Origin: Viridibacterium silvisoli
GTDB taxonomy: Bacteria > Pseudomonadota > Gammaproteobacteria > Burkholderiales > Rhodocyclaceae
NCBI RefSeq assembly: GCF_036017035.1
Contig: NZ_JAYXHS010000001.1
Coordinates: forward strand, 682,001-746,000
Length of the DNA: 64,000 nucleotides
Direction: 5' to 3'
Shown here one piece after another: positions 25,851 to 35,343 of the stretch. Numbering within the stretch: the stretch's first letter is position 1; every line of letters starts with the position of its first letter. The position numbers and the translations under genes were made by a program. The notes under the pieces were generated by a model. That model was given only the letters and a program-made list of their open reading frames with translations. It ran no database searches and was not told where the DNA came from.

Positions 25851-26468
25851 TCAGCGCGGATTGGCAGGCACTTGCGACAGCTCGAGAAAGCGATTGCGAT
25901 CAGTTTCAAAGCGCGCGCGCGTCGCGTCGATGTCGCGCTGCTTGCTGTCGATGATGGATCGCGCGGCAGCAAGCTCCGAGGTGTTGGTCATCAAGTCCTC
26001 CACCACGTCGCGCGGAATGGCGCCCGTAGCGGGCTTGAGCTTCTCGAGCTTGGCGCGCACCTGCAGCAGATCGGCCTCTTGCGTCTTTGCGCGCTTCAGG
26101 TCTGCGGTGATCGAGGCGAGCTCGCGATCGCGTCGCGCATCGATCTCCGTGACCGTCGCATAGCTATCCAGAAGCACGCGATCACGCCGCTTGGCCTCAG
26201 CCTCCTTGATGGCCTTGTCACGCTGTACCTTGAGCTCTGCATCTCGCTTGGTACGCTGTTCCGAGGTCAGCGGCGCCTCAACCTCGCGCACCACACGGCC
26301 ACCGGGAGTCACTTCGCGATAGGCGCGCTCGTAGCAAACCTGCGGCAAGGTATCGCCACAAGCACGGCGGCCACTCGCGTCGGTGCAGCAGTAAGTATGC
26401 GTCTGGCCCAGCACAAGCGGGCTGGCCAGCAACAATGCAGCAACGGTCAGCAAGCGCGTCAGGATCAA
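25851..26468 (-). CDS. Secreted coiled-coil protein downstream of pyrE (DUF4124-like N-terminus)
   Basis: 205 residues from a TTG start at 26468, 34 bases after the pyrE stop codon, with GGGAG about nine bases upstream. A signal peptide (LLTVAALLLASPLVLGQ) is followed by a short Cys-containing segment, TYCCTDASGRRACGDTLPQVCYE, similar to the DUF4124 pattern (aromatic, Asp, Gly, then DT/P). Residues about 75-200 are highly charged, Arg/Lys/Glu-rich heptad-like sequence predicted to be coiled coil. The ATG at 26525 would overlap pyrE. It is probably cotranscribed with pyrE. An envelope location is inferred; the function is unknown. Confidence 0.7.
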   Translation of the reverse strand: MILTRLLTVAALLLASPLVLGQTHTYCCTDASGRRACGDTLPQVCYERAYREVTPGGRVVREVEAPLTSEQRTKRDAELKVQRDKAIKEAEAKRRDRVLLDSYATVTEIDARRDRELASITADLKRAKTQEADLLQVRAKLEKLKPATGAIPRDVVEDLMTNTSELAAARSIIDSKQRDIDATRARFETDRNRFLELSQVPANPR

Positions 26469-26502
26469 GTCACTCAACTCCCTGGTTGTAATACGGCCTG
26501 GC

Positions 26503-27141
26503 TCAGGAAACACCGTAAGTGTCACGATAGCGCTTCACGGCCTCGAATTTGTCGGCGAACTGCGGGCTGTCTGTGATGAATCGCATCAAATCGTCCAGCG
26601 TCGCAACTGCGATCACCGGCACGCCAAAACTGTCACGCACTTCCTGCACTGCACTCTTCTCGCCGGTGCCCCGCTCCATGCGATCGATTGCAATCACCAC
26701 GCCGGCCAACTCCGCGCCACTGGCGCGAATGATATCGACCGACTCGCGCACCGAGGTACCCGCCGAGATCACATCATCCAGAACCAGCACGCGGCCCTTG
26801 AGCGGCGCTCCGACCAAGGTACCGCCTTCGCCGTGGTCCTTGGCTTCCTTGCGGTTGAAACAGAAAGGCAGATTCACGCCCTGCGCCGCCAACTGAATCG
26901 CCGCACCGGCCACCAGCGGTATACCCTTGTAGGCCGGGCCGAACAAGGTATCCACGGCAATGCCGGAACTGCGAATGGCTTGCGCGTAGTAGTTGCTCAG
27001 CTGCGCAAAGGATTCTCCGTCATCAAACAACGCAGAATTGAAGAAATAGGGGGACAGGCGCCCGGCTTTTGTTTTGAACTCGCCGAAGCGCAAGACGCCT
27101 TTGCTGACAGCGAGGGCGAGAAATTCCTGACTAAAATGCAC
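26503..27141 (-). CDS. pyrE: Orotate phosphoribosyltransferase
   Basis: 212 residues. The PRPP-binding loop VLVLDDVISAGTS (118-130, acidic pair Asp122-Asp123) and the catalytic-loop lysine region FNRKEAKDHGEGG (95-107) are intact. It joins orotate and PRPP to give OMP in pyrimidine synthesis. It is divergent from xth with only 32 bases between starts, an arrangement common in betaproteobacteria, so the two promoters must overlap. The downstream coiled-coil gene follows closely. Confidence 0.97.
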   Translation of the reverse strand: MHFSQEFLALAVSKGVLRFGEFKTKAGRLSPYFFNSALFDDGESFAQLSNYYAQAIRSSGIAVDTLFGPAYKGIPLVAGAAIQLAAQGVNLPFCFNRKEAKDHGEGGTLVGAPLKGRVLVLDDVISAGTSVRESVDIIRASGAELAGVVIAIDRMERGTGEKSAVQEVRDSFGVPVIAVATLDDLMRFITDSPQFADKFEAVKRYRDTYGVS

Positions 27142-27173
27142 GATTTATAACTTTTTACCGACGGGAACGAGCG

Positions 27174-27962
27174 ATGTTACGCGTCATCACGGCCAACCTC
27201 AACGGCATCCGGTCCGCAGCGACCAAAGGTTTTTTTGAATGGCTGGCCACACAGGAAGCCGACGTCGTCTGCTTGCAAGAGGTCAAAGCCCAGGAAGTCG
27301 ACATGACAGACGAGATGCTCAATCCGGCAGGCTTCAGCGGGCATTTCTTCTGCGCAGAAAAACGCGGCTACAGTGGCGTGGCGATCTATTTCCGCCATGC
27401 GCTCGAACGCACCGTGCGCGGCGTCGAGTCAGGCGAGTTCGATGCGGAGGGTCGCTACATCCAGGCCGACTTCAGCTACAAGGGCAAAGCGCTTTCCGTG
27501 GTCTCGCTGTACATGCCATCCGGTTCGAGCTCGGAAGAACGCCAGCTGGCCAAATTCCGCTTCATGGAGCTGTTCTACCCCCGCATGGCGGCCCTGTTCG
27601 CCAGCGGCCGTGAAGTCATCGTCTGCGCCGACTGGAATATTGCGCACAAAGAAATCGACCTCAAGAACTGGAAGAGCAACCAGAAGAACTCGGGCTTCCT
27701 GCCCGAAGAACGCGCCTGGATGACGCGTGTACAGGACGAGCAGGGCTGGGTCGATGTCTATCGTCGCCTGCACCCGGAGGCCACCGATACCTGCTACACG
27801 TGGTGGTCCAATCGCGGTCAGGCGCGAGCCAACAACGTCGGGTGGCGCCTCGACTACCAGCTCGCCACGCCCGGCATCGCCGCTGCGGCGCAGTCTGCAT
27901 CCATCTACACTGCGCAGCGCTTTTCCGACCACGCGCCACTCATCATCGACTACGCCATCTAG
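27174..27962 (+). CDS. xth: Exodeoxyribonuclease III
   Basis: 262 residues of the endonuclease/exonuclease/phosphatase fold. Metal and catalytic positions are visible: ITANLNGIRSA, VVCLQEVKAQ (Glu36), VCADWNIAH and the C-terminal FSDHAPLIIDY with the SDH triad. It cleaves abasic sites and removes 3'-blocked ends in base-excision repair. Its stop codon lies in a CTAG shared with the convergent DMT transporter. Confidence 0.96.
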   Translation: MLRVITANLNGIRSAATKGFFEWLATQEADVVCLQEVKAQEVDMTDEMLNPAGFSGHFFCAEKRGYSGVAIYFRHALERTVRGVESGEFDAEGRYIQADFSYKGKALSVVSLYMPSGSSSEERQLAKFRFMELFYPRMAALFASGREVIVCADWNIAHKEIDLKNWKSNQKNSGFLPEERAWMTRVQDEQGWVDVYRRLHPEATDTCYTWWSNRGQARANNVGWRLDYQLATPGIAAAAQSASIYTAQRFSDHAPLIIDYAI

Positions 27963-28858
27963 TTGGCGGTACGTCGGCTGGCGACCACGATGCCGCCAAG
28001 GATCAAGGCCATGCCGACGAAGTGATAGAGATGCGGCGCCTCGCCGAGGAATATCGCTGCAAGCAGTGGCGTCGCTACCGGCATGATGTGGATAAACAGG
28101 CCTGCCAACGCGCCGCCGACTTGCGCCACGGCACGATTCCAGAAAACGTAGCCGAGGAATGCGGGAAAGATCCCGGTATAGGCCATGCCCGCCAGCGCTG
28201 CGGGCGTGGCATGGATCAAGCGCCCCTGCGCCAGCTCCCAGGCATAGAACGGCGCCAGCCCCAACAGGCCAATCCCCGTCAGCAGGCATAACAAGGCCAT
28301 TGCGTGCAGCTCCGGCGGACGGAACCGCAACAGCACCGTGTAGGCCGCCCACACCAGCACGGACGCCATGATCCACAGATCGCCCGGGTTGAAGCTCAGG
28401 GCAGCCAGACGCGCCAGCTCGCCATGCGCCACGATGACACTGACCCCAACGAGGGACACGGCAATGCCCAGCCCCTCCCGCCATACCAGACGCTGAGCAA
28501 AGAAAGCCCATGACAGGGCAATGATGACGATGGGAATGAAGGAATTCAGCAGCACCCCGTTGGTCGCCGTGGTGGTCTGTAGCCCCACGTATGCCAGGGT
28601 GTTGTAGCCGGTGATGCCCAGCAAGCCGAGCACGCCGAGAATGCGCCAATGATCGCGCAAGGCCGGCTTGAGCTGGGCGCGGTACGGCCATGCGAAGGGC
28701 AAGACACAGACAAAGGCAATCGCCCAGCGCCAGAAAGCCAGCGCCACAGGTGGCACGTCACCTCGGAAACCGCGACCTACGACCCAGTTGCCGGACCAGA
28801 ACAGGACGGTAAGAGTCAGAAGGAGGTAGGGATTGGAAAGTCTGGCGCGTAGCGGCAT
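27959..28858 (-). CDS. EamA/DMT family transporter
   Basis: 299 residues with ten hydrophobic segments in two EamA repeats: the first starts LSNPYLLLTLTVLFWSGNWVVGRG and the second around FNPGDLWIMASVLVWAAYTVLL, with the conserved AGLFIHIMPVATPLLAAIFLGE near the C-terminus. It is an inner-membrane drug/metabolite transporter; the substrate cannot be told from the sequence. It shares its stop codon region (CTAG) with convergent xth, leaving no terminator between them. Confidence 0.9.
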   Translation of the reverse strand: MPLRARLSNPYLLLTLTVLFWSGNWVVGRGFRGDVPPVALAFWRWAIAFVCVLPFAWPYRAQLKPALRDHWRILGVLGLLGITGYNTLAYVGLQTTTATNGVLLNSFIPIVIIALSWAFFAQRLVWREGLGIAVSLVGVSVIVAHGELARLAALSFNPGDLWIMASVLVWAAYTVLLRFRPPELHAMALLCLLTGIGLLGLAPFYAWELAQGRLIHATPAALAGMAYTGIFPAFLGYVFWNRAVAQVGGALAGLFIHIMPVATPLLAAIFLGEAPHLYHFVGMALILGGIVVASRRTAN

Positions 28859-28913
28859 CGGCAGATCATATAGAGCAGGCTCTCACCTTGCTCCATCTAG
28901 TACTCAAAAAAAG

Positions 28914-28941
28914 AAAAGCCCTCCAAATGGGAGGGCTTTTT
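28914..28941. terminator. Bidirectional terminator
   Basis: An 11-bp stem AAAAGCCCTCC / GGAGGGCTTTT with loop AAATG, followed by T at 28941 and preceded by a run of A. It lies downstream of the secreted lipoprotein gene and in front of the DMT transporter start. Confidence 0.85.
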
Positions 28942-28963
28942 CATCAGACACAACACCGCGCGA

Positions 28964-29794
28964 TTACTGCACCCGGCTAATAGCACTGATATTGATACCG
29001 CCGCTGCTTACTCCTTCCCGGCTGTAGAACACACGGACATTGGTGAATGCATGAGAAGCTGCGCCACTATACGAAAGCGTTTGTTCAGCTTGGGCTGTTC
29101 CCGTGTTGACCATTGCCAGAATGGTGTTGTTGCTTCCCAGCAAAGCCACTTGACCTGCCGTGGCATTGGTCGGCTTAAAGGTTACTGAGACCGTAAACGC
29201 TCTGCCCGCAGTAACCGGAACACCCAACCAGGTCCGCATATTGCCCAAGGTCGTGACATCTGTACCAAGTGCAGCTGTCGCAATCACCGGTGTATTTGCG
29301 GTAAAGAACGAACCGTTGGTATTCCAGAGGGATGTCGTGGGAGGTGAGCCACTGGAGGGCACAAAAGTCGGCGTACGGTAGCGAAGAACCGAAGCAGCCG
29401 AAGATTCGAAAAGCAGGCCATCCACGCTCTTGGCGCTCGTGCCTGCCGCAACGGCCGCCGCAAGCTCAGTGGTCGTCCCTGTTTGGGGCTCGATTTGAGC
29501 AATGTTGTTCTCTGCTGCGGAAGTAGAGGCTGCATTGTAAGCAGCAGAGAAAAGGCCCGAAGCACTTGCATAATTTGCATCGTTGAAGCCCCAAGTGGTT
29601 GTGACTACAGCCACCGACGATGCCGAGGACGACGAAGACGATGGAGTCGGCGTTGGGGCTGGGGTCGGCGTTGGGGTTGGGGTTGGCGTCGGGCTGGGCG
29701 CCGGATCATCTCCGCCGCCACACGCGGTAACCAACAACGACAGGGCCAGGGCGCAAGCCGAGGCGGCCGCGCTCAATTTGAAACTAGATTGCAT
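28964..29794 (-). CDS. Secreted lipoprotein with Pro/Thr-rich linker
   Basis: 276 residues. The ATG at 29794 has AAGGAG seven bases upstream. A signal peptide ends in a lipobox (LSLLVTACGGG). A low-complexity linker of alternating Pro and Thr (TPTPTPTP-type), then Ser, spans about residues 30-55. The rest is Ala/Ser/Thr/Gly/Asn-rich with few charges, typical of secreted beta-sandwich modules; WGFNDANYASASG begins it. It resembles accessory regions of secreted polysaccharide lyases, but no catalytic residues are recognisable, so no activity is claimed. Its GC is lower and its composition unlike its neighbours, consistent with a surface or acquired gene. Confidence 0.75.
   Translation of the reverse strand: MQSSFKLSAAASACALALSLLVTACGGGDDPAPSPTPTPTPTPTPAPTPTPSSSSSSASSVAVVTTTWGFNDANYASASGLFSAAYNAASTSAAENNIAQIEPQTGTTTELAAAVAAGTSAKSVDGLLFESSAASVLRYRTPTFVPSSGSPPTTSLWNTNGSFFTANTPVIATAALGTDVTTLGNMRTWLGVPVTAGRAFTVSVTFKPTNATAGQVALLGSNNTILAMVNTGTAQAEQTLSYSGAASHAFTNVRVFYSREGVSSGGINISAISRVQ
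29655..29682 (+). other. Putative G-quadruplex motif within the lipoprotein linker
   Basis: Four runs of GGGG at 29655-29658, 29661-29664, 29673-29676 and 29679-29682, separated by loops of 2, 8 and 2 bases. It lies on the strand opposite the coding strand, i.e. the template of the lipoprotein gene. The repeats are of near hexanucleotide period encoding Pro-Thr. Confidence 0.55.
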
Positions 29795-30169
29795 GACTCC
29801 ACTCCTTGATTTTTTTGGTATGACGGCTTTGCGTCGTCGCCGGCGGCGAGGCCCCGTAGAGCGTTTGATGTTTTTGACGCCCTCAGTGAAATTGATGGTG
29901 CCATAGGATTTTTTGCTGGACAAGCGCTCTCGGCATTTCCGCGTGAGAAAGTAAGCACTTGTCTTACAAGGGTTTCCCCTTATTTTTCATTCGTATTCAA
30001 TGCAACCCAGATAGCACGGGCCTTTCAAGCAAGGCTGCCATGCAGGTCATGACCTCCGTTTCTTGTTGTACCGGTAACAAAAATTTCCGGCATGACGCGT
30101 TTTCCTACACGCTGAGGGGCGGGACAGGCGCGCAGAACGATGCGATCATGGGCTGATGCGGAGACATTC
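29795..30169. other. Intergenic region with dyad upstream of the lipoprotein gene
   Basis: 375 bases between the divergent lipoprotein and ubiX starts. It includes a dyad GTAAG-N7-CTTAC at 29951-29967 that also contains nested CTTGT/ACAAG, and AT-rich segments around it. The lipoprotein frame stays open for 43 codons upstream of its ATG but encodes a poly-Arg stretch and lacks a better start, so it is treated as non-coding. Confidence 0.4.
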
Positions 30170-30781
30170 ATGACCCAGACAATCGCAGTTGCACTCACCG
30201 GCGCGTCCGGCATGCCCTATGGCTTGCGCCTGATCGAATGCCTGCTGGCGGCAGGTAGCCGGGTGCAGGTGTTGTACTCGCAGGTGGCGCAGGTCGTTGC
30301 GCGGCAGGAGCTGGACCTCGCGCTGCCGGCGCGTGCGGCTGACGCCCAGGCCTGGTTTGCCGAGCGCTACGGCGCGACGGCCGAGCAGTTGCAGGTTTAC
30401 GGCCGCGAGGAGTGGTTCGCGCCGCTGGCTTCGGGCTCCAATCCACCCGATGCGATGGTGATCTGCCCGTGCACAATGGGTACGCTGGCCGCTGTTGCGG
30501 CCGGGCTGTCGTCAAACCTGATCGAGCGCGCGGCCGACGTGTGCCTCAAGGAAGGCCGCAAACTGGTGCTGGTGCCGCGCGAGACGCCTTTTTCGACTCT
30601 GCACCTGGAGAACATGCTGCGCCTGTCTCGCATGGGCGTGGTGATCCTGCCGCCGAATCCCGGCTTCTACCACCACCCACAATCCATTGATGATCTGGTG
30701 GATTTCGTGGTGGCGCGCATTCTCGACCAGCTCGGCGTTGCGCATGCGCTGATGGCACGCTGGGGTGCGGCTGAAGAATAG
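30170..30781 (+). CDS. ubiX: Flavin prenyltransferase UbiX
   Basis: 203 residues. The N-terminal FMN-binding loop VALTGASGMPYG and the C-terminal core VLVPRETPFSTLHLENMLRLSRMG and ILPPNPGFYHHPQS are diagnostic. UbiX makes prenylated FMN, the cofactor of UbiD decarboxylase in ubiquinone synthesis. ATG 30170 is used with GGAG upstream (GCGGAGACATTC). No ubiD is adjacent. It is followed after 95 bases by the ABC-F gene. Confidence 0.95.
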   Translation: MTQTIAVALTGASGMPYGLRLIECLLAAGSRVQVLYSQVAQVVARQELDLALPARAADAQAWFAERYGATAEQLQVYGREEWFAPLASGSNPPDAMVICPCTMGTLAAVAAGLSSNLIERAADVCLKEGRKLVLVPRETPFSTLHLENMLRLSRMGVVILPPNPGFYHHPQSIDDLVDFVVARILDQLGVAHALMARWGAAEE

Positions 30782-30876
30782 AAGCCCGGCGCTATGAGCA
30801 CGTAAAGGCCGCACGGTACAATCCGGGGCTTCGCGTCAAGACGGCCTCCCCTGCCGTCCGCAATAAGGATTTCGCC

Positions 30877-32496
<1,620 letters not shown>

Positions 32497-32581
32497 GGCC
32501 GGAATAAGGCGCTTGCGCCGGTTGTTTTCGTTACAGGGCAATGGCGGTGCGCTATTGCCTCACCCCACCAGGAGAAACGTC

Positions 32582-33058
32582 ATGAGAACAACGGCAAAGT
32601 TTGTCGCCAGCCTGGCGCTGGCGAGCTTGTGCGCAAGCGCCATGGCAGTGGGTAGCTACGATGATCCGCGGGCAAAGGCCTCAAACGCGCCGGGAGCTGC
32701 TGACATGGCACGCGGCCGCGCCGCGCTGACGCACAAGGACTGGCCCGAAGCAGTCAATGCCTTCGAGAAAGTGACAGCACAGGACCCGCGCAATGCGGAT
32801 GCCTGGAACTGGCTGGCGTATGCCAATCGCAAGAACGGCAAGCTCGATGCAGCGTTCAAGTACTACGATAAGGCCTTGAGCCTCGACCCCAAGCATCGTG
32901 GCGCCTACGAGTACCAGGGCGAGGCTTTCCTGATGGCCAACAAGCCCGACAAGGCTGAAGCCAACCTCGCCACACTGGCCAAGCTGTGCAATAGCCAGTG
33001 CGAGGAGTATCAGGACTTGAAGGCGGCCATCACCGCCTACAAGACTGGCAAACGCTAG
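32582..33058 (+). CDS. Periplasmic tetratricopeptide repeat protein
   Basis: 158 residues with a signal peptide (MRTTAKFVASLALASLCASAMA). Residues about 45-140 form two to three TPR units (AADMARGRAALTHKDWPEAVNAF, AWNWLAYANRKNGKLDAAF, AYEYQGEAFLMANKPDKA). Two cysteines near the C-terminus (KLCNSQCEEYQ) could pair. TPR modules mediate protein-protein contact; partners unknown. ATG 32582 has AGGAG upstream. The stop codon abuts the convergent rph stop. Confidence 0.85.
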   Translation: MRTTAKFVASLALASLCASAMAVGSYDDPRAKASNAPGAADMARGRAALTHKDWPEAVNAFEKVTAQDPRNADAWNWLAYANRKNGKLDAAFKYYDKALSLDPKHRGAYEYQGEAFLMANKPDKAEANLATLAKLCNSQCEEYQDLKAAITAYKTGKR

Positions 33059-33778
33059 TTACTTGCCGACAGCCTGCTTCTGCAGCGCCACCAGCTTGCC
33101 GATGCCGCCTTCGGCAAGCTCCAGCAGGCTGTTCAGTTCTTGTCGCGAAAAGGCTGCGCCTTCAGCCGTGCCTTGCACTTCCACGAAGCCACCGCTGCCG
33201 GTCATGACGACGTTCATGTCGGTGTCGCACTCGGAGTCCTCCGGGTAGTCCAGATCCAGCACCGGCACGCCTTGATAAACACCGACCGAGATCGCCGCCA
33301 CCCAGTCACGCAGCGGTGAGGTTGCGAGCACGCCACGCGTGACCAATCCCTGCAAGGCGTCATGCACGGCGACGCAGGCGCCGGTGATCGATGCCGTGCG
33401 CGTACCACCATCGGCCTGCAAGACATCGCAATCGATGATGAGCTGACGCTCGCCCAACGCAGTCATATCGACCACCGCACGCATGCTGCGGCCGATGAGG
33501 CGCTGGATCTCCTGCGTGCGCCCGCTCTGCTTGCCCTTGGCCGCTTCGCGCGCCATGCGCGTGTGCGTCGAACGCGGCAGCATGCCGTATTCCGCCGTCA
33601 GCCAGCCCTGTCCCTTGCCCTTCAGAAAGCCGGGCACGCCCTCTTCCACACTGGCCGTGCACAGCACATGCGTATCGCCGAACTGCACCAGCACCGAGCC
33701 CTCGGCGTGGCGCGTGAAATTACGGGTAATACGCACTTCGCGCAGTTGATCGGGGGTACGGCCGGAAGGTCTGGTCAT
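33059..33778 (-). CDS. rph: Ribonuclease PH
   Basis: 239 residues. Family features: MTRPSGRTPDQLREVRITRNF at the start, LTAEYGMLPRSTHTRMARE, and the phosphate-binding GSGGFVEVQGTAEGAAFSR. RNase PH is a phosphate-dependent 3'-exonuclease that trims tRNA and rRNA ends. ATG 33778 is preceded by AGGAA. It leads a minus-strand cluster with the GNAT, PP2C and kinase genes upstream, as in many betaproteobacteria. The stop codon abuts that of the TPR gene. Confidence 0.96.
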   Translation of the reverse strand: MTRPSGRTPDQLREVRITRNFTRHAEGSVLVQFGDTHVLCTASVEEGVPGFLKGKGQGWLTAEYGMLPRSTHTRMAREAAKGKQSGRTQEIQRLIGRSMRAVVDMTALGERQLIIDCDVLQADGGTRTASITGACVAVHDALQGLVTRGVLATSPLRDWVAAISVGVYQGVPVLDLDYPEDSECDTDMNVVMTGSGGFVEVQGTAEGAAFSRQELNSLLELAEGGIGKLVALQKQAVGK

Positions 33779-33801
33779 GATGTATTCCTGATGAAATGCA
33801 G

Positions 33802-34260
33802 TCACGCAAAGGGCAACTGCCAATCGCGCAGATAGTAAATGTCGAATTCCTCTTCCGCGACTTTCACGAAACCATGTCGCAGGTAGAAACGATTTGAAGC
33901 GCTTTCGTGCAAGGCACCGACACGTATCGGCAGGCGCTTCGTTGCAGCCTCCGCACAAACCTGTCGCAGCACCAGCGCGCCAATACCCCGCCCCTGAAAG
34001 GCGGGAAGCACATAGAGATGATCGAGCAAGAGATGATCATCCAGCGACTTCACCACGACAAAGCCAACGCGCTCACCACCCAACACAATGTGCCGCGTCA
34101 GCGAAGGCTCGAAGCCATTCAGAAAACGCTCGCGTGCCCGAACCGGATCGAAGCGACCAATGCGTTCAAGGCTCTCGCGCATGGCCTCGATGCGGAGCGC
34201 AACAAGCGCTTCGGCATCTTCGACAGAAGCAGCAGAAAAAGACAGAGCTGGGTTTCGCAT
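33802..34260 (-). CDS. GNAT family N-acetyltransferase
   Basis: 152 residues. The acetyl-CoA loop is seen in LDHLYVLPAFQGRGIGALVL and the end of the fold in NRFYLRHGFVKVAEEEFD. Single-domain GNAT proteins acetylate small molecules, peptides or proteins; the acceptor here is unknown. It sits 23 bases upstream of rph and 140 bases downstream of the PP2C gene on the same strand, so may be in the same transcript. Confidence 0.85.
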   Translation of the reverse strand: MRNPALSFSAASVEDAEALVALRIEAMRESLERIGRFDPVRARERFLNGFEPSLTRHIVLGGERVGFVVVKSLDDHLLLDHLYVLPAFQGRGIGALVLRQVCAEAATKRLPIRVGALHESASNRFYLRHGFVKVAEEEFDIYYLRDWQLPFA

Positions 34261-34399
34261 TCAACCAGACCTGGCGATGGCGGGGAAAGCGTAGCGAGCG
34301 GGTCGCGATTGAAACCGATGTTGCCAACTAAGGCGGAGCTGTACTCGAGTACAGCGAGCACCGGAGTTTCAAGCCCGGCCCGCGCAGTAGCTTTACACG

Positions 34400-35326
34400 C
34401 TATCGACCCGGATCGAAGCGGGAATATTTCTTGATCGCCTGGTTGATCTCTTTGATCGCCGCCTCGATCTCGTTCTCCGACAGCGGATTGGCATCACGCC
34501 CGCCACGCCCGAAGCCGTCCATCTTGGTGGTGATGGTGTCGATCGGCATGGTGTTGGTCGAGATCGACGAAGGATGCTCGTCGGCGTAGTCGTCGTGCCA
34601 GCGCATCGCCATGATGGAGAGGTTGTCGCAGGTCAGGCCACCACGGGATTCCGCACGCGCCAGCATGCGCGGCGAGGCTTCGAGGATGTTGGCCTCGCCC
34701 ATGATGTCGACGATTTCCTCGCCTTCGAGGTTGCCCCACACTCCGTCAGTGCACATGACGATGAGGTCATTGGCGAACAACGGCGTAGCGCTCGAAAACT
34801 CGACCTGCGGCGAATGCGTGCCGCCGAGGCAGCTGAAGACGCGATTGCGCGCCGGGTGATGTAGCGCTTCTTCTTCAGTGATGAGGCCCTGATCGATCAT
34901 CAGCTGCAAGCGCGAATGGTCGCGCGTCTGTGCAGCTGTACGGCCGCGGCGGATCAGGTAGAGACGCGAATCGCCAGCATGCGCCCAGTAGGCCACGCTG
35001 TTCTGCACGAGGCAGGCGACGATGGTGGTGCGCGGCGCGTCGGGCAGGCGCTTGTCGTAGGCGTAGTCGACGATGGCGTTGTGTGCATTGGTCAGCGCAC
35101 GCGACAGGAACATCAGCTCATCGCGGATCTGCGGCTGGGCAGCTTGCTGGAAGGCTTCAATCAGGTACTGGGTGGCGATCTGCGCAGCGATCTCGCCGTG
35201 CAGATGCCCGCCCATACCGTCGGCAACGACCATGAGCAGCGATTCCCGTGAGTAGCTGTAGGCCACGCGATCCTGATTATTAGGGCGGGCACCAGCGCGG
35301 CTTTCCTGATAAATGGTGAATTTCAT
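34400..35326 (-). CDS. PP2C-family serine/threonine phosphatase
   Basis: 308 residues. PP2C motifs: NNQDRVAY (Asp19), VVADGMGGHLHGE (Asp36 and the Gly pair), WAHAGDSRLYLIRRG, VMCTDGVWG, and CDNLSIM; all metal-binding aspartates are present. The last about 60 residues are a charged tail (LSENEIEAAIKEINQ) outside the core. ATG 35326 (MKFTIYQESRAG) matches the family; the frame is open upstream. It lies 17 bases after the kinase gene on the same strand, forming a kinase/phosphatase pair, so it probably reverses that kinase. Confidence 0.92.
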   Translation of the reverse strand: MKFTIYQESRAGARPNNQDRVAYSYSRESLLMVVADGMGGHLHGEIAAQIATQYLIEAFQQAAQPQIRDELMFLSRALTNAHNAIVDYAYDKRLPDAPRTTIVACLVQNSVAYWAHAGDSRLYLIRRGRTAAQTRDHSRLQLMIDQGLITEEEALHHPARNRVFSCLGGTHSPQVEFSSATPLFANDLIVMCTDGVWGNLEGEEIVDIMGEANILEASPRMLARAESRGGLTCDNLSIMAMRWHDDYADEHPSSISTNTMPIDTITTKMDGFGRGGRDANPLSENEIEAAIKEINQAIKKYSRFDPGR

Positions 35327-35343
35327 GATGCTCTCATGGCGCG

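Noticed and set aside
29795..29923. 43-codon N-terminal extension of the lipoprotein, with a run of Arg codons
   Set aside because: It would bury the signal peptide; the ATG at 29794 has AAGGAG and starts directly at the signal sequence.
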